Of a DNA stretch of 64,000 nt, positions 1-10,976 are shown in pieces. Positions within the stretch are counted from its first letter, which is position 1; each line of letters begins with the position of its first letter. The position numbers were made by a program, and so were the translations under genes. The notes under the pieces were generated by a model, which was not told the origin of the DNA, did not search any database, and saw only the letters and a list, made by a program, of their open reading frames with translations. The stretch is taken from assembly GCA_963853835.1 (NCBI GenBank), contig OY970829.1, positions 34,188,020-34,252,019 on the forward strand, in the 5' to 3' direction. The DNA comes from Calendula officinalis (taxonomy: Eukaryota > Streptophyta > Magnoliopsida > Asterales > Asteraceae).

Positions 1-142
1 ACAGTGTTGCATGCTAGGAAGGCTAAACATGTGCTAAGGAGCCAAACGGCCCAACCGTGCGCCACCCCCCGTCTCCTAGCCCCGGCAGGCCCACGTCCCC
101 ACGCCCTCCCACGCACGCTCGTCCCCTTTTTCTAGCACCACC

Positions 143-158
143 CACGGTCGCAACCGTG
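143..158. other. Spacer hairpin CACGGT-CGCA-ACCGTG (type example)
   Basis: Perfect 6-bp inverted repeat with a 4-base loop in the 5S spacer, about 40 bp beyond the RNA 3' end. It recurs in nearly every unit with the same arms. Units before copies 27, 67, 90, 108, 124 and 142 lose the right arm (reading CCTCTA). Function unknown. Confidence 0.75.
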
Positions 159-176
159 ACCACTTCGGGACGCAGG

Positions 177-196
177 AAAAAAAAACGAAACAAAAA
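177..196 (-). terminator. Pol III oligo-T terminator of 5S copy 1 (type example)
   Basis: On the minus strand the gene is followed after two bases by T5, then G, T3 and a longer T run (here nine, elsewhere five to nine). Runs of four or more T terminate RNA polymerase III. Present after essentially every copy; a few copies have the first run altered (copies 31, 40, 128, 141). Confidence 0.85.
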
Positions 197-198
197 GA

Positions 199-317
199 GG
201 GGTGCAACACGAGGACTTCCCAGGGGGTCACCCATCCTAGTACTACTCTCGCCCAAGCACGCTTAACTGCGGAGTTCTGATGGGATCCGGTGCATTGGTG
301 CTGGTATGATCGCACCC
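199..317 (-). rRNA. 5S ribosomal RNA, copy 1
   Basis: RNA of the large ribosomal subunit, transcribed by RNA polymerase III with TFIIIA. The RNA reads GGGUGCGAUCAUACCAGCAC at its 5' end and GUUGCACCCC at its 3' end; the two ends pair as helix I. Internal control elements are visible: A box around RNA 50-64 (AGTTAAGCGTGCTTG), intermediate element about 67-72 (CGAGAG) and C box about 80-98 (starting AGGATGGGTGACC). The length of 119 nt fits plant 5S (about 118-121). One change from the array consensus: U21C. The 3' boundary is set by pairing with the 5' end and could be one base longer. Confidence 0.96.
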
Positions 318-347
318 GAAATATGTCCCGCTCTTTATTATCTTATA
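318..347 (-). promoter_or_regulatory. Upstream Pol III promoter region of 5S copy 1 (type example)
   Basis: Reading away from the RNA start, C is at -1, a GC pair at -13/-14 and a TATA-like run TATAAGATAATAAAG at about -30 to -16. These match the three upstream elements known for plant 5S genes (TATA-like near -28, GC near -12, C at -1). The block recurs upstream of nearly every copy. Common variants change -1 or the first RNA bases, or shorten the gap by a base (copies 13, 42, 56, 132). Confidence 0.8.
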
Positions 348-541
348 CACCAACAGTGTTGCATGCTAGGAAGGCTAAACATGTGCTAAGGAGCCAAACG
401 GCCCAACCGTGCGCCACCCGCCGTCTCCTAGCCCCGGCAGGCCCACGTCCTCCCCCGCACGCCCGTCCACTTGTTCACGCACCACCCACGGTCGCAACCG
501 TGACCACCTCGGGACGCAGGGGAAAAAACGAAACAAAAAGA

Positions 542-660
542 GGGGTGCAACACGAGGACTTCCCAGGGGGTCACCCATCCTAGTACTACTCTCGCCCAAG
601 CACGCTTAACTGCGGAGTTCTGATGGGATCCGGTGCATTAGTGCTGGTATGATCGCACCC
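542..660 (-). rRNA. 5S ribosomal RNA, copy 2
   Basis: Exact match to the array consensus. The spacer on its 3' side is shortened by a small deletion. Confidence 0.96.
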
Positions 661-893
661 GAAATATGTCCCGCTCTTTATTATCTTATACACCAACAGT
701 GTTGCATGCTAGGAAGGCTAAACATGTGCTAAGGAGCCAAACGGCCCAACCGTGCGCCACCCCCCGTCTCCTAGCCCCGGCAGGCCCACGTCCCCACGCC
801 CTCCCACGCACGCTCGTCCCCTTTTTCTAGCACCACCCACGGTCGCAACCGTGACCACTTCGGGACGCAGGAAAAAAAAACGAAACAAAAAGA

Positions 894-1012
894 GGGGTGC
901 AACACGAGGACTTCCCAGGGGGTCACCCATCCTAGTACTACTCTCGCCCAAGCACGCTTAACTGCGGAGTTCTGATGGGATCCGGTGCATTAGTGCTGGT
1001 ATGATCGCACCC
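894..1012 (-). rRNA. 5S ribosomal RNA, copy 3
   Basis: Exact match to the array consensus; its 3' spacer duplicates that of copy 1 (same TTTCTAG variant before the hairpin). Confidence 0.96.
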
Positions 1013-1244
1013 AAAATATGTCGCGCTCTTTATTATCTTATACGCCAACAGTGTTGCATGCTAGGAAGGCTAAACATGTGCTAAGGGGCCAAACGGCCCA
1101 ACCGTGCGCCACCCCCCGTCTCCTAGCCCCGGCAGGCCCACGTCCCCACGCCGTCCCCCGCACGCTCGTCCCCTTTTTCACGCACCACCCACGGTCGCAA
1201 CCGTGACCACCCCGGGACGCAGGGGAAAAAACGAAACAAAAAGA

Positions 1245-1363
1245 GGGTTGCAACACGAGGACTTCCCAGGGGGTCACCCAACCTAGTACTACTCTCGCCC
1301 AAGCACGCTTTACTGCGGAGTTCTAATGGGATACAGTGCATTAGTTATGGTATGATCGCACCC
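1245..1363 (-). rRNA. 5S ribosomal RNA, copy 4, strongly diverged (probable pseudogene)
   Basis: Full length but eight substitutions: C116A, A83U, U53A, C39U, G31U, C29U, C18A, G17U. U53A lies in the A box and A83U in the C box, so transcription and folding are both doubtful. Most diverged near-full-length copy in the window. Confidence 0.85.
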
Positions 1364-1450
1364 GAAATATGTCCCGCTCTTTATTATCTTATACACCAAC
1401 AGTGTTGCATGCTAGGAAGGCTAAACATGTGCTAAGGGGCCAAACGGCCC

Positions 1451-1498
1451 AATCGTGCGCCACCCGCCGTCTCCAATCGTGCGCCACCCGCCGTCTCC
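1451..1498. repeat. 24-bp tandem duplication in a 5S spacer
   Basis: Two adjacent identical 24-bp segments (1451-1474, 1475-1498) beginning AATCGTGCGCC; other units have one. This makes the unit ending at copy 5 376 bp, the longest uninterrupted unit here. Confidence 0.9.
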
Positions 1499-1620
1499 TA
1501 GCCCCGGGAAGCCCACGTTCCCACGCCCTCCCCCGCACGCCCGTCCCCTTGTTCACGCACCACCCACGGTCGCAACCGTGACCACCCCGGGACGCAGGGG
1601 AAAAAAACGAAACAAAAAGA

Positions 1621-1739
1621 GCGGTGCAACACGAGGACTTCCCAGGGGGTCACCCATCCTAATACTACTCTCGCCCAAGCACGCTTAACTGCGGAGTTCT
1701 GATGGGATCCGGTGCATTAGTGCTGGTATGATCACACCC
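1621..1739 (-). rRNA. 5S ribosomal RNA, copy 5
   Basis: C118G, C78U, C6U. C118G and C6U both weaken helix I. Confidence 0.93.
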
Positions 1740-1964
1740 GAAATATGTCCCGCTCTTTATTATCTTATACACCAACAGTGTTGCATGCTAGGAAGGCTAA
1801 ACATGTGCTAAGGAGCCAAACGGCCCAACCGTGCGCCACCCGCCGTCTCCTAGCCCCGGCAGGCCCACGTCCTCCCCCGCACGCCCGTCAACTTGTTCAC
1901 GCACCACCCACGGTCGCAACCGTGACCACCCCGGGACGCAGGGGAAAAAAACGAAACAAAAAGA

Positions 1965-2083
1965 GGGGTGCAACACGAGGACTTCCTAGGGGGTCACCCA
2001 TTCTAGTACTACTCTCGCCCCAGCACGCTTAACTGCGGAGTTCTGATGGGATCCGGTACATTAGTGCTGGTATGAACGCACCC
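1965..2083 (-). rRNA. 5S ribosomal RNA, copy 6
   Basis: Five changes: G97A, G82A, U63G, C26U, A8U, touching A box and C box; may be inactive. Confidence 0.92.
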
Positions 2084-2317
2084 GAAATATGTCCCGCTCT
2101 TTATTATCTTATACACCAACAGTGTTGCATGCTAGGAAGGCTAAACATGAGCTAAGGAGCCAAACGGCCCAACCGTGCGCCACCCGCCGTCTCCTAGCCC
2201 CGGCAGGCCCACGTTCCCACGCCCTCCCCCGCACGCCCGTCCCCTTGTTCACGCACCACCCACGGTCGCAACCGTGACCACCCCGGGACGCAGGGGAAAA
2301 AAAACGAAACAAAAAGA

Positions 2318-2436
2318 GGGGTGCAACACGAGGACTTCCCAGGGGGTCACCCATCCTAGTACTACTCTCGCCCAAGCACGCTTAACTGCGGAGTTCTGAT
2401 GGGATCCGGTGCATTAGTGCTGGTATGATCGCACCC
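2318..2436 (-). rRNA. 5S ribosomal RNA, copy 7
   Basis: Exact consensus. Confidence 0.96.
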
Positions 2437-2660
2437 GAAATATGTCCCGCTCTTTATTATCTTATACACCAACAGTGTTGCATGCTAGGAAGGCTAAACA
2501 TGTGCTAAGGAGCCAAACGGCCCAACCGTGCGCCACCCGCCGTCTCCTAGCCCCGGCAGGCCCACGTCCTCCCCCGCACGCCCGTCCACTTGTTCACGCA
2601 CCACCCACGGTCGCAACCGTGACCACCCCGGGACGCAGGGGAAAAAACGAAACAAAAAGA

Positions 2661-2779
2661 GGGGTGCAACACGAGGACTTCCCAGGGGGTCACCCATCCT
2701 AGTACTATTCTCGCCCAAGCACGCTTAACTGCGGAGTTCTGATGGGATCCGGTGCATTAGTGCTGGTATGATCGCACCC
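2661..2779 (-). rRNA. 5S ribosomal RNA, copy 8
   Basis: G72A only, at the edge of the intermediate element. Confidence 0.95.
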
Positions 2780-3013
2780 GAAATATGTCCCGCTCTTTAT
2801 TATCTTATACACCAACAGTGTTGCATGCTAGGAAGGCTAAACATGTGCTAAGGAGCCAAACGGCCCAACCGTGCGCCACCCGCCGTCTCCTAGCCCCGGC
2901 AGGCCCACGTCCCCACGCCCTCCCCCGCACGCCCGTCCCCTTGTTCACGCACCACCCACGGTCGCAACCGTGACTACCCCGGGACGCAGGGGAAAAAAAA
3001 CAAAACAAAAAGA

Positions 3014-3132
3014 GGGGTGCAACACGAGGACTTCCCAGGGGGTCACCAATCCTAGTACTACTCTCGCCCAAGCACGCTTAACTGCGGAGTTCTGATGGGA
3101 TCCGGTGCATTAGTGCTGGTATGATCGCACCC
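3014..3132 (-). rRNA. 5S ribosomal RNA, copy 9
   Basis: G85U in the C box. Confidence 0.95.
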
Positions 3133-3352
3133 GAAATATGTCCCGCTCTTTATTATCTTATACACCAACAGTGTTGAATGCTAGGAAGGCTAAACATGTG
3201 CTAAGGAGCAAAACGACCCAACCGTCTCCTAGCCCCGGCAGGCCCACGTCCTCACGCCCTCCCCCGCACGCCCGTCCCCTTGTTCACGCACCACTCACGG
3301 TCGCAACCGTGACCACCCCGGGACGCAGGGGGAAAAAGACGAAACAAAAAGA

Positions 3353-3471
3353 GGGGTGCAAAACGAGGACTTCCCAGGGGGTCACCCATCCTAGTACTAC
3401 TCTCGCCCAAGCACGCTTAACTGAGGAGTTCTGATGGGATCCGGTGCATTAGTGCTGGTATGATCGCACCC
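3353..3471 (-). rRNA. 5S ribosomal RNA, copy 10
   Basis: G110U, G48U. First copy of a variant series repeated at copies 53-61 and 129-136. Its spacer lacks about 14 bp near AACCGTCTCC. Confidence 0.94.
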
Positions 3472-3705
3472 AAAATATGTCCTGCTCTTTTTTTATCTTA
3501 TACACCAACAGTGTTGCATGCTAGGAAGGCTAAACATGTGCTAAGGGGCCAAACGGCCCAACCGTGCGCCACCCGCCGTCTCCTAGCCCCGACAGGCCCA
3601 CGTCCCCACGCCCTCCCCCGCACGCTCGTCCCCTTGTTCACGCACCATCCACGGTCGCAACTGTGACCACCCCGGGACGCAGGGGAAAAAAACGAAACAA
3701 AAAGA

Positions 3706-3824
3706 GAGGTGCAACACGAGGACTTCCCAGGGGGTCACCCATCCTAGTACTAATCTCGCCCAAGCACGCTTAACTGCGGAGTTCTGATGGGATCCGGTGC
3801 ATTAGTGCTGGTATGATCGCACCC
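3706..3824 (-). rRNA. 5S ribosomal RNA, copy 11
   Basis: C118U, G72U. Confidence 0.94.
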
Positions 3825-4058
3825 GAAATATGTCCCGCTCTTTATTGTCTTATACACCAACCGTGTTGCATGCTAGGATGGCTAAACATGTGCTAAGGAG
3901 CCAAACGACCCAACCGTGCGCCACCCGCCGTCTCCTAGCCCCGGCAGGCCCACGTTCCCACGCCCTCCCCCGCACGCCCGTCCCCTTGTTCACGCACCAC
4001 CCACGGTCGCAACCGTGACCACCCCGGGACGCAGGGGAAAAAAAACGAAACAAAAAGA

Positions 4059-4177
4059 GGGGTGCAACACGAGGACTTCCCAGGGGGTCACCCATCCTAG
4101 TACTACTCTCGCCCAATCACGCTTAACTGCGGAGTTCTGATGGGATCCGGTGCATTAGTGCTGGTATGATCGCACCC
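4059..4177 (-). rRNA. 5S ribosomal RNA, copy 12
   Basis: C61A in the A box. Confidence 0.95.
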
Positions 4178-4409
4178 GAAATATGTCCCGCTCTTTATTA
4201 TCTTATACACCAACAGTGTTGCATGCTAGGAAGGCTAAACATGTGCTAAGGAGCCAAACGGCCCAACCGTGCGCCACCCCCCGTCTCCTAGCCCCGGCAG
4301 GCCCACGTCCCCACGCCCTCCCCCGCACGCTCGTCCCATTTTTCACGCACCACCCACGGTCGCAACCGTGACCACTTTGGGACGCAGGGAAAAAAACGAA
4401 ACAAAAAGA

Positions 4410-4527
4410 GGGGTGCAACACGAGGACTTCCCAGGGGTCACCCATCCTAGTACTACTCTCGCCCAAGCACGCTTAACTGCGGAGTTCTGATGGGATCCGA
4501 TGCCTTAGTGCTGGTATGATCGCACCC
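4410..4527 (-). rRNA. 5S ribosomal RNA, copy 13 (118 nt)
   Basis: One C lost from the run at RNA 91-95, plus C28U and U24G; upstream promoter one base shorter than usual. Confidence 0.92.
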
Positions 4528-4758
4528 ACATATGTCCCGCTCTTTATTATCTTATACACCAACAGTGTTGCATGCTAGGAAGGCTAAACATGTGCTAAGG
4601 GGCCAAACGGCCCAACCGTGCACCACCCCCCGTCTCCTAGCCCCGGCAGGCCCACGTCGCCACGCCCTCCCCCGCACGCTCGTCCCCTTGTTCACGCACC
4701 ACCCACGGTCGCAAGCGTGACCACTTCGGGACGCAGGGAAAAAAACGAAACAAAAAGA

Positions 4759-4877
4759 GGGGTGCAACACGAGGACTTCCCAGGGGGTCACCCATCCTAG
4801 TAGTACTCTCGCCCAAGCACGCTTAACTGCTGAGTTCTGATGGGATCCGATGCAATAGTGCTGGTATGATCGCACCC
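4759..4877 (-). rRNA. 5S ribosomal RNA, copy 14
   Basis: G75C, C47A, C28U, A23U; the same four-change set occurs in copy 57. Confidence 0.93.
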
Positions 4878-5109
4878 GAAATATGTCCCGCTCTTTATTA
4901 TCTTATACACCAACAGTGTTGCATGCTAGAAAGGCTAAACATGTGCTAAGGAGCCAAACGGCCCAACCGTGCGCCACCCCCCGTCTCCTAGCCCCGACAG
5001 GCCCACGTCCCCACGCCCTCCCCCGCACGCTCGTCCCTTTGTTCACGCACCACCCACGGTCGCAACCGTGACCACTTCGGGACGCAGGGAAAAAAACGAA
5101 ACAAAAAGA

Positions 5110-5228
5110 GGGGTACAACACGAGGACTTCCCAGGGGGTCACCCATCCTAGTACTACTCTCGCCCAAGCACGCTTAACTGCGGAGTTCTGATGGGATCCG
5201 GTGAATTAGTGCTGTTATGATCGCACCC
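5110..5228 (-). rRNA. 5S ribosomal RNA, copy 15
   Basis: C114U, G25U, C14A; the last two are shared with copy 58. Confidence 0.93.
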
Positions 5229-5462
5229 GAAATATGTCCCGCTCTTTATTATCTTATACACCAACAGTGTTGCATGCTTGGAAGGCTAAACATGTGCTAA
5301 GGGGCCAAACGGCCCAACCGTGCGCCACCCCCCGTCTCCTAGCCCCGGCAGGCCCACGTCGCCACGCCCTCCCCCGCACGCTCGTCCCCTTGTTCACGCA
5401 CCACCCACGGTCGCAACCGTGACCACTTCGGGACGCAGGAAAAAAAAAACGAAACAAAAAGA

Positions 5463-5581
5463 GGGGTGCAACACGAGGACTTCCAAGGGGGTCACCCATC
5501 CTAGTACTACTCTCGTCCAAGCACGTTTAGCTGCGGAGTTCTGATGGGATCCGATGCATTAGTGCTGGTATGATCGCACCC
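5463..5581 (-). rRNA. 5S ribosomal RNA, copy 16
   Basis: G97U, G66A, G56A, U52C, C28U; two lie in the A box. Related to copies 59 and 134. Confidence 0.92.
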
Positions 5582-5799
5582 GAAATATGTCCCGCTCTTT
5601 ATTATCTTATACACCAACAGTGTTGCATGCTAGGAAGGCTAAACATGTGCTAAGGAGCCAAACGGCCCAACCGTGCGCCACCCGCCGTCTCCTAGCCCCG
5701 GCAGGCCCACGTTCCCACGCACGTCTCCTTGTTCACGCACCACCCACGGTCGCAACCGTGACCACCCCGGGACGCAGGGGAAAAAACGAAACAAAAAGA

Positions 5800-5918
5800 G
5801 GGGTGCAACACGAGGACTTCCAAGGGGGTCACCCATCCTAGTATTACTCTCGCCCAAGCACGCTTAACTGCGGAGTTCTGATGGGATCCGGTGTATTAGT
5901 GCTGGTATGATCGCACCG
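5800..5918 (-). rRNA. 5S ribosomal RNA, copy 17
   Basis: G97U, G75A, G25A, and G1C at the first base. Short spacer on its 3' side (about 16 bp deleted). Confidence 0.93.
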
Positions 5919-6150
5919 GAAATATGTCCCGCTCTTTATTATCTTATACACCAACAGTGTTGCATGCTAGGAAGGCTAAACATGTGCTAAGGAGCCAAAC
6001 GGCCCAACCGTGCGCCACCCGCCGTCTCCGAGCCCCGGCAGGCCCACGTTCCCACGCCCTCCCCCGCACACCCGTCCCCTTGTTCACGCACCACCCACGG
6101 TCGCAGCCGTGACCACCCCGGGACGCAGGGGAAAAAACGAAACAAAAAGA

Positions 6151-6269
6151 GGGGTGCAACACGAGGACTTCCCAGGGGGTCACCCATCCTAGTACTACTC
6201 TCGCCCAAGCACGCTTAACTGCGGAGTTCTGATGGGATCCGGTGCATTAGTGCTGGTATGATCGCACCC
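6151..6269 (-). rRNA. 5S ribosomal RNA, copy 18
   Basis: Exact consensus. Confidence 0.96.
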
Positions 6270-6502
6270 GAAATATGTCCCGCTCTTTATTATATTATAC
6301 ACCAACAGTGTTGCATGCTAGGAAGGCTAAACATGTGCTAAGGGGCCAAACGGCCCAACCGTGCGCCACCCCCCGTCTCCTAGCCCCGGCAGGCCCACGT
6401 CGCTACGCCCTCCCCCGCACGCTCGTCCCCTTGTTCACGCACCACCCACGGTCGCAACCGTGACCACCCCGGGACGCAGGGAAAAAAAGCGAAACAAAAA
6501 GA

Positions 6503-6622
6503 GGGGTGCAACACGAGGACTTCCAAGGGGGTCACCCATCCTAGTACTACTCTCGTCCAAGCACGCTTAACTGCGGAGTTCTGATGGGGATCCGATGCAT
6601 TAGTGCTGGTATGATCGCACCC
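6503..6622 (-). rRNA. 5S ribosomal RNA, copy 19 (120 nt)
   Basis: Extra C in the CCC run near RNA 34-36, plus G97U, G66A, C28U. Confidence 0.92.
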
Positions 6623-6840
6623 GAAATATGTCCCGCTCTTTATTATCTTATACACCAACAGTGTTGCATGCTAGGAAGGCTAAACATGTGCTAAGGAGCC
6701 AAACGGCCCAACCGTGCGCCACCCGCCGTCTCCTAGCCCCGGCAGGCTCATGTTCCCACGCCCGTCTCCTTGTTCACGCACCACCCACGGTCGCAACCGT
6801 GACCACCCCGGGACGCAGGGGAAAAAACGAAACAAAAAGA

Positions 6841-6959
6841 GGGGTGCAACACGAGGACTTCCCAGGGGGTCACCCATCCTAGTACTACTCTCGCCCAAGC
6901 ACGCTTAACTGCGGAGTTCTGATGGGATCCGGTGCATTAATGCTGGTATGATCGCACCG
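6841..6959 (-). rRNA. 5S ribosomal RNA, copy 20
   Basis: C20U, G1C; shortened 3' spacer. Confidence 0.94.
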
Positions 6960-7192
6960 GAAATATGTCCCGCTCTTTATTATCTTATACACCAACAGTG
7001 TTGCATGCTAGGAAGGCTAAACATGTGCTAAGGAGCCAAACGGCCCAACCGTGCGCCACCCGCTGTCTCCGAGCCCCGGCAGGCCCACGTTCCCAGGCCC
7101 TCCCCGCACACCCGTCCCCTTGTTCACGCACCACCCACGGTCACAACCGTGACTACCCCGGGACGCAGGGGGAAAAAAACGAAACAAAAAGA

Positions 7193-7311
7193 GGGGTGCA
7201 ACACGAGGACTTCCCAGGGGGTCACCCATCCTAGTACTACTCTCGCCCAAGCACGTTTAACTGCGGAGTTCTGATGGGATCCGGTGCATTAGTGCTGGTA
7301 TGATCGCACAC
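7193..7311 (-). rRNA. 5S ribosomal RNA, copy 21
   Basis: G56A in the A box, G2U in helix I. Confidence 0.94.
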
Positions 7312-7542
7312 AAAATATGTCCCGCTCTTTATTATCATATACACCAACAGTGTTGCATGCTAGAAGGCTAAACATGTGCTAAGGAGCCAACGGCCCAACC
7401 GTGCGCCACCCGCCGTCTCCTAGCCCCGGCAGGCCCACGTCCCCACGCCCTCCCCCGCACACCCGTCCCCTTGTTCACGCACCACCCACGGTCGCAACCG
7501 TGACCACCCCGGGACGCAGGGGAAAAAAACAAAACAAAAAGA

Positions 7543-7661
7543 GGGGTGCAACACGAGGACTTCCAAGGGGGTCACCCATCCTAGTACTACTCTCGCCCAA
7601 GCACGCTTAACTGCGGAGTTCTGATGGGATCCGGTGCATTAGTGCTGGTATGATCGGACCC
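7543..7661 (-). rRNA. 5S ribosomal RNA, copy 22
   Basis: G97U, G5C. Confidence 0.95.
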
Positions 7662-7894
7662 GAAATATGTCCCGCTCTTTATTATCTTATACACCAACAG
7701 TGTTGCATGCTAGGAAGGCTAAACATGTGCTAAGGAGCCAAACGGCCCAACCGTGCGCCACCCGCCGTCTCCTAGCCCCGGCAGGCCCACGTCCCCACGC
7801 CCTCCCCCGCACGCCCGTCCCATTGTTCACGCACCACCCACGGTCGCAACCGTGACCACCCCGGGACGTAGGGGAAAAAAACGAAACAAAAAGA

Positions 7895-8013
7895 GGGGTG
7901 CAACACGAGGACTTCCCAGGGGGTCACCCATCCTAGTACTACTCTCGCCCAAGCACGCTTAACTGCGGAGTTCTGTTGGGATCCGGTGCATTAGTGCTGG
8001 TATGATGGCACCC
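7895..8013 (-). rRNA. 5S ribosomal RNA, copy 23
   Basis: U38A, G7C. First member of the G7C type that is followed by a 78-nt pseudogene. Confidence 0.95.
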
Positions 8014-8245
8014 GAAATATGTCCCGCTCTTTATTATCTTATACACCAACAGCGTTGCATGCTAGGAAGGCTAAACATGTGCTAAGGAGCCAAACGGCCC
8101 AACCGTGCGCCACCCGCCGTCTCCTAGCCCCGGCAGGCCCACGTTCCCACGCCCTCCCCCGCACGCCCGTCCCTTGTTCACGCACCACCCACGGTCGCAA
8201 CCGTGACCACCCCGGGACGCAGGGGAAAAAAACGAAACAAAAAGA

Positions 8246-8323
8246 GGGGTGCAACACGACGACTTCCCAGGGGGTCACCCATCTGATGGGATCCGGTGCA
8301 TTAGTGCTGGTATGATCGGACCC
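8246..8323 (-). pseudogene. 5S rRNA pseudogene, 78-nt deletion class, copy 24
   Basis: First of 26 copies of this class. RNA 1-40 are joined to about 82-119; 41 nt are missing with a GA microhomology at the junction. The A box, the intermediate element and the start of the C box are gone, so TFIIIA-directed transcription should fail and the RNA cannot fold as 5S. Also carries C105G, shared by the class, and G5C. The deletion shortens the unit to about 310 bp. Confidence 0.93.
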
Positions 8324-8555
8324 GAAATATGTCCCGCTCTTTATTATCTTATACACCAACAGTGTTGCATGCTAGGAAGGCTAAACATGTGCTAAGGAGC
8401 CAAACGGCCCAACCGTGCGCCACCCGCCGTCTCCTAGCCCCGGCAGGCCCACGTCCCCACGCCCTCCCCCGCACGCCCGTCCCCTTGTTCACGCACCACC
8501 CACGGTCGCAACCGTGACCACACCGGGACGCAGGGGAAAAAACGAAACAAAAAGA

Positions 8556-8674
8556 GGGGTGCAACACGAGGACTTCCCAGGGGGTCACCCATCCTAGTAC
8601 TACTCTCGCCCAAGCACGCTTAACTGCGGAGTTCTGATGGGATCCGGTGCATTAGTGCTGGTATGATCGCACCC
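8556..8674 (-). rRNA. 5S ribosomal RNA, copy 25
   Basis: Exact consensus. Confidence 0.96.
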
Positions 8675-8907
8675 GAAATATGACCCGCTCTTTATTATCT
8701 TATACACCAACAGTGTTGCATGCTAGGAAGGCTAAACATGTGCTAAGGAGCCAAACGGCCCAACCGTGCGCCACTCGCCGTCTCCTAGCCCCGGCAGGCC
8801 CACGTCCCCACGCCCTCCCCCGCACGCCCGTCCCCTTGTTCACGCACCGCCCACGGTCGTAACCGTGACCACCCCGGGACGCAGGGGAAAAAAACGAAAC
8901 AAAAAGA

Positions 8908-9026
8908 GGGGTGCAACACGAGGACTTCCCAGGGGGTCACCCATCCTAGTACTACTCTCGCCCAAGCACGCTTAACTGCGGAGTCCTGATGGGATCCGGT
9001 GCATTAGTGCTGGTATGATCGCACCC
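8908..9026 (-). rRNA. 5S ribosomal RNA, copy 26
   Basis: A42G only. Confidence 0.95.
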
Positions 9027-9260
9027 GAAATATGACCCGCTCTTTATTATCTTACACACCAACAGTGTTGCATGCTAGGAAGGCTAAACATGTGCTAAGG
9101 GCCCAAACGGCCCAACCGTGCGCCACCCGCCGTCTCCTAGCCCCGGCAGGCCCACGTCCCCACGCCCTCCCCCGCACGCTCGTCCCCTTGTTCACGCACC
9201 ACCCACGGTCGCAACCTCTACCACCCCGGGACGCATGGGAAAAAAAACGAAACAAAAAGA

Positions 9261-9379
9261 GGGGTGCAACACGAGGACTTCCCAGGGGGTCAACCATCCT
9301 AGTACTACTCTCGCTCTAGCACGCTTAACTGCGGAGTTCTGATGGGATCCGGTGCATTAGTGCTGGTATGATCGGACCC
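9261..9379 (-). rRNA. 5S ribosomal RNA, copy 27
   Basis: G87U (C box), G65A and U63A (A box edge), G5C; hairpin in its 3' spacer is broken. Confidence 0.93.
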
Positions 9380-9611
9380 GAAATATGTCCCGCTCTTTAT
9401 TATCTTATACACCAACAGTGTTGCATGCTAGGAAGGCTAAACATGTGCTAAGGAGCCAAACGGCCCAACCGTGCGCCACCCGCCGTCTCCTAGCCCCGGC
9501 AGGCCCACTTCCCCACGCCCTCCCCCGCACGCCCGTCCCCTTGTTCACGCACCACTCACGGTCGCAACCGTGACCACCCCGGGACGCAGGGGAAAAAACG
9601 AAATAAAAAGA

Positions 9612-9730
9612 GGGGTGCAACACGAGGACTTCCCAGGAGGTCACCCATCCTAGTACTACTCTCGCCCAAGCACGCTTAACTGCGGAGTTCTGATGGGATC
9701 CGGTGCATTAGTGCTGGTATGATCGCACAA
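9612..9730 (-). rRNA. 5S ribosomal RNA, copy 28
   Basis: C93U, G2U, G1U. Confidence 0.94.
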
Positions 9731-9963
9731 GAAATATGTCCCGCTCTTTATTATCTTATACACCAACAGTGTTGCATGCTAGGAAGGCTAAACATGTGCT
9801 AAGGAGCCAAACGGCCCAACCGTGCGCCACCCGCCGTCTCCTAGCCCCGGCAGGCCCACGTCCCCACGCCCTCCCCCGCACGCCCGTCCCATTGTTCACG
9901 CACCACCCACGGTCGCAACCGTGACCACCCCGGGACGCAGGGGAAAAAAACGAAACAAAAAGA

Positions 9964-10082
9964 GGGGTGCAACACGAGGACTTCCCAGGGGGTCACCCAT
10001 CCTAGTACTTCTCTCGCCCAAGCACGCTTAACTGCGGAGTTCTGTTGGGATCCGGTGCATTAGTGCTGGTATGATGGCACCC
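9964..10082 (-). rRNA. 5S ribosomal RNA, copy 29
   Basis: U73A, U38A, G7C; duplicate of copy 23 displaced 2069 bp. Confidence 0.95.
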
Positions 10083-10314
10083 GAAATATGTCCCGCTCTT
10101 TATTATCTTATACACCAACAGCGTTGCATGCTAGGAAGGCTAAACATGTGCTAAGGAGCCAAACGGCCCAACCGTGCGCCACCCGCCGTCTCCTAGCCCC
10201 GGCAGGCCCACGTTCCCACGCCCTCCCCCGCACGCCCGTCCCTTGTTCACGCACCACCCACGGTCGCAACCGTGACCACCCCGGGACGCAGGGGAAAAAA
10301 ACGAAACAAAAAGA

Positions 10315-10392
10315 GGGGTGCAACACGACGACTTCCCAGGGGGTCACCCATCTGATGGGATCCGGTGCATTAGTGCTGGTATGATCGGACCC
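10315..10392 (-). pseudogene. 5S rRNA pseudogene, 78-nt class, copy 30
   Basis: Same 41-nt deletion and C105G; G5C. Duplicate of copy 24 at +2069 bp. Confidence 0.92.
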
Positions 10393-10624
10393 GAAATATG
10401 TCCCGCTCTTTATTATCTTATACACCAACAGTGTTGCATGCTAGGAAGGCTAAACATGTGCTAAGGAGCCAAACGGCCCAACCGTGCGCCACCCGCCGTC
10501 TCCTAGCCCCAGCAGGCCCACGTCCCCACGCCCTCCCCCGCACGCCCGTCCCCTTGTTCACGCACCACCCACGGTCGCAACCGTGACCACACCGGGACGC
10601 AGGGGAAAAAACGAAACAAAACGA

Positions 10625-10743
10625 GGGGTGCAACACGAGGACTTCCCAGGGGGTCACCCATCCTAGTACTACTCTCGCCCAAGCACGCTTAACTGCGGAG
10701 TTCTGATGGGATCCGGTGCATTAGTGCTGGTATGATCGCACCC
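10625..10743 (-). rRNA. 5S ribosomal RNA, copy 31
   Basis: Exact consensus, but the first T5 terminator is interrupted (TCGTTTTG instead of TCTTTTTG). Confidence 0.95.
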
Positions 10744-10976
10744 GAAATATGACCCGCTCTTTATTATCTTATACACCAACAGTGTTGCATGCTAGGAAGG
10801 CTAAACATGTGCTAAGGAGCCAAACGGCCCAACCGTGCGCCACTCGCCGTCTCCTAGCCCCGGCAGGCCCACGTCCCCACGCCCTCCCCCGCACGCCCGT
10901 CCCCTTGTTCACACACCGCCCACGGTCGTAACCGTGACCACCCCGGGACGCAGGGGAAAAAAACGAAACAAAAAGA

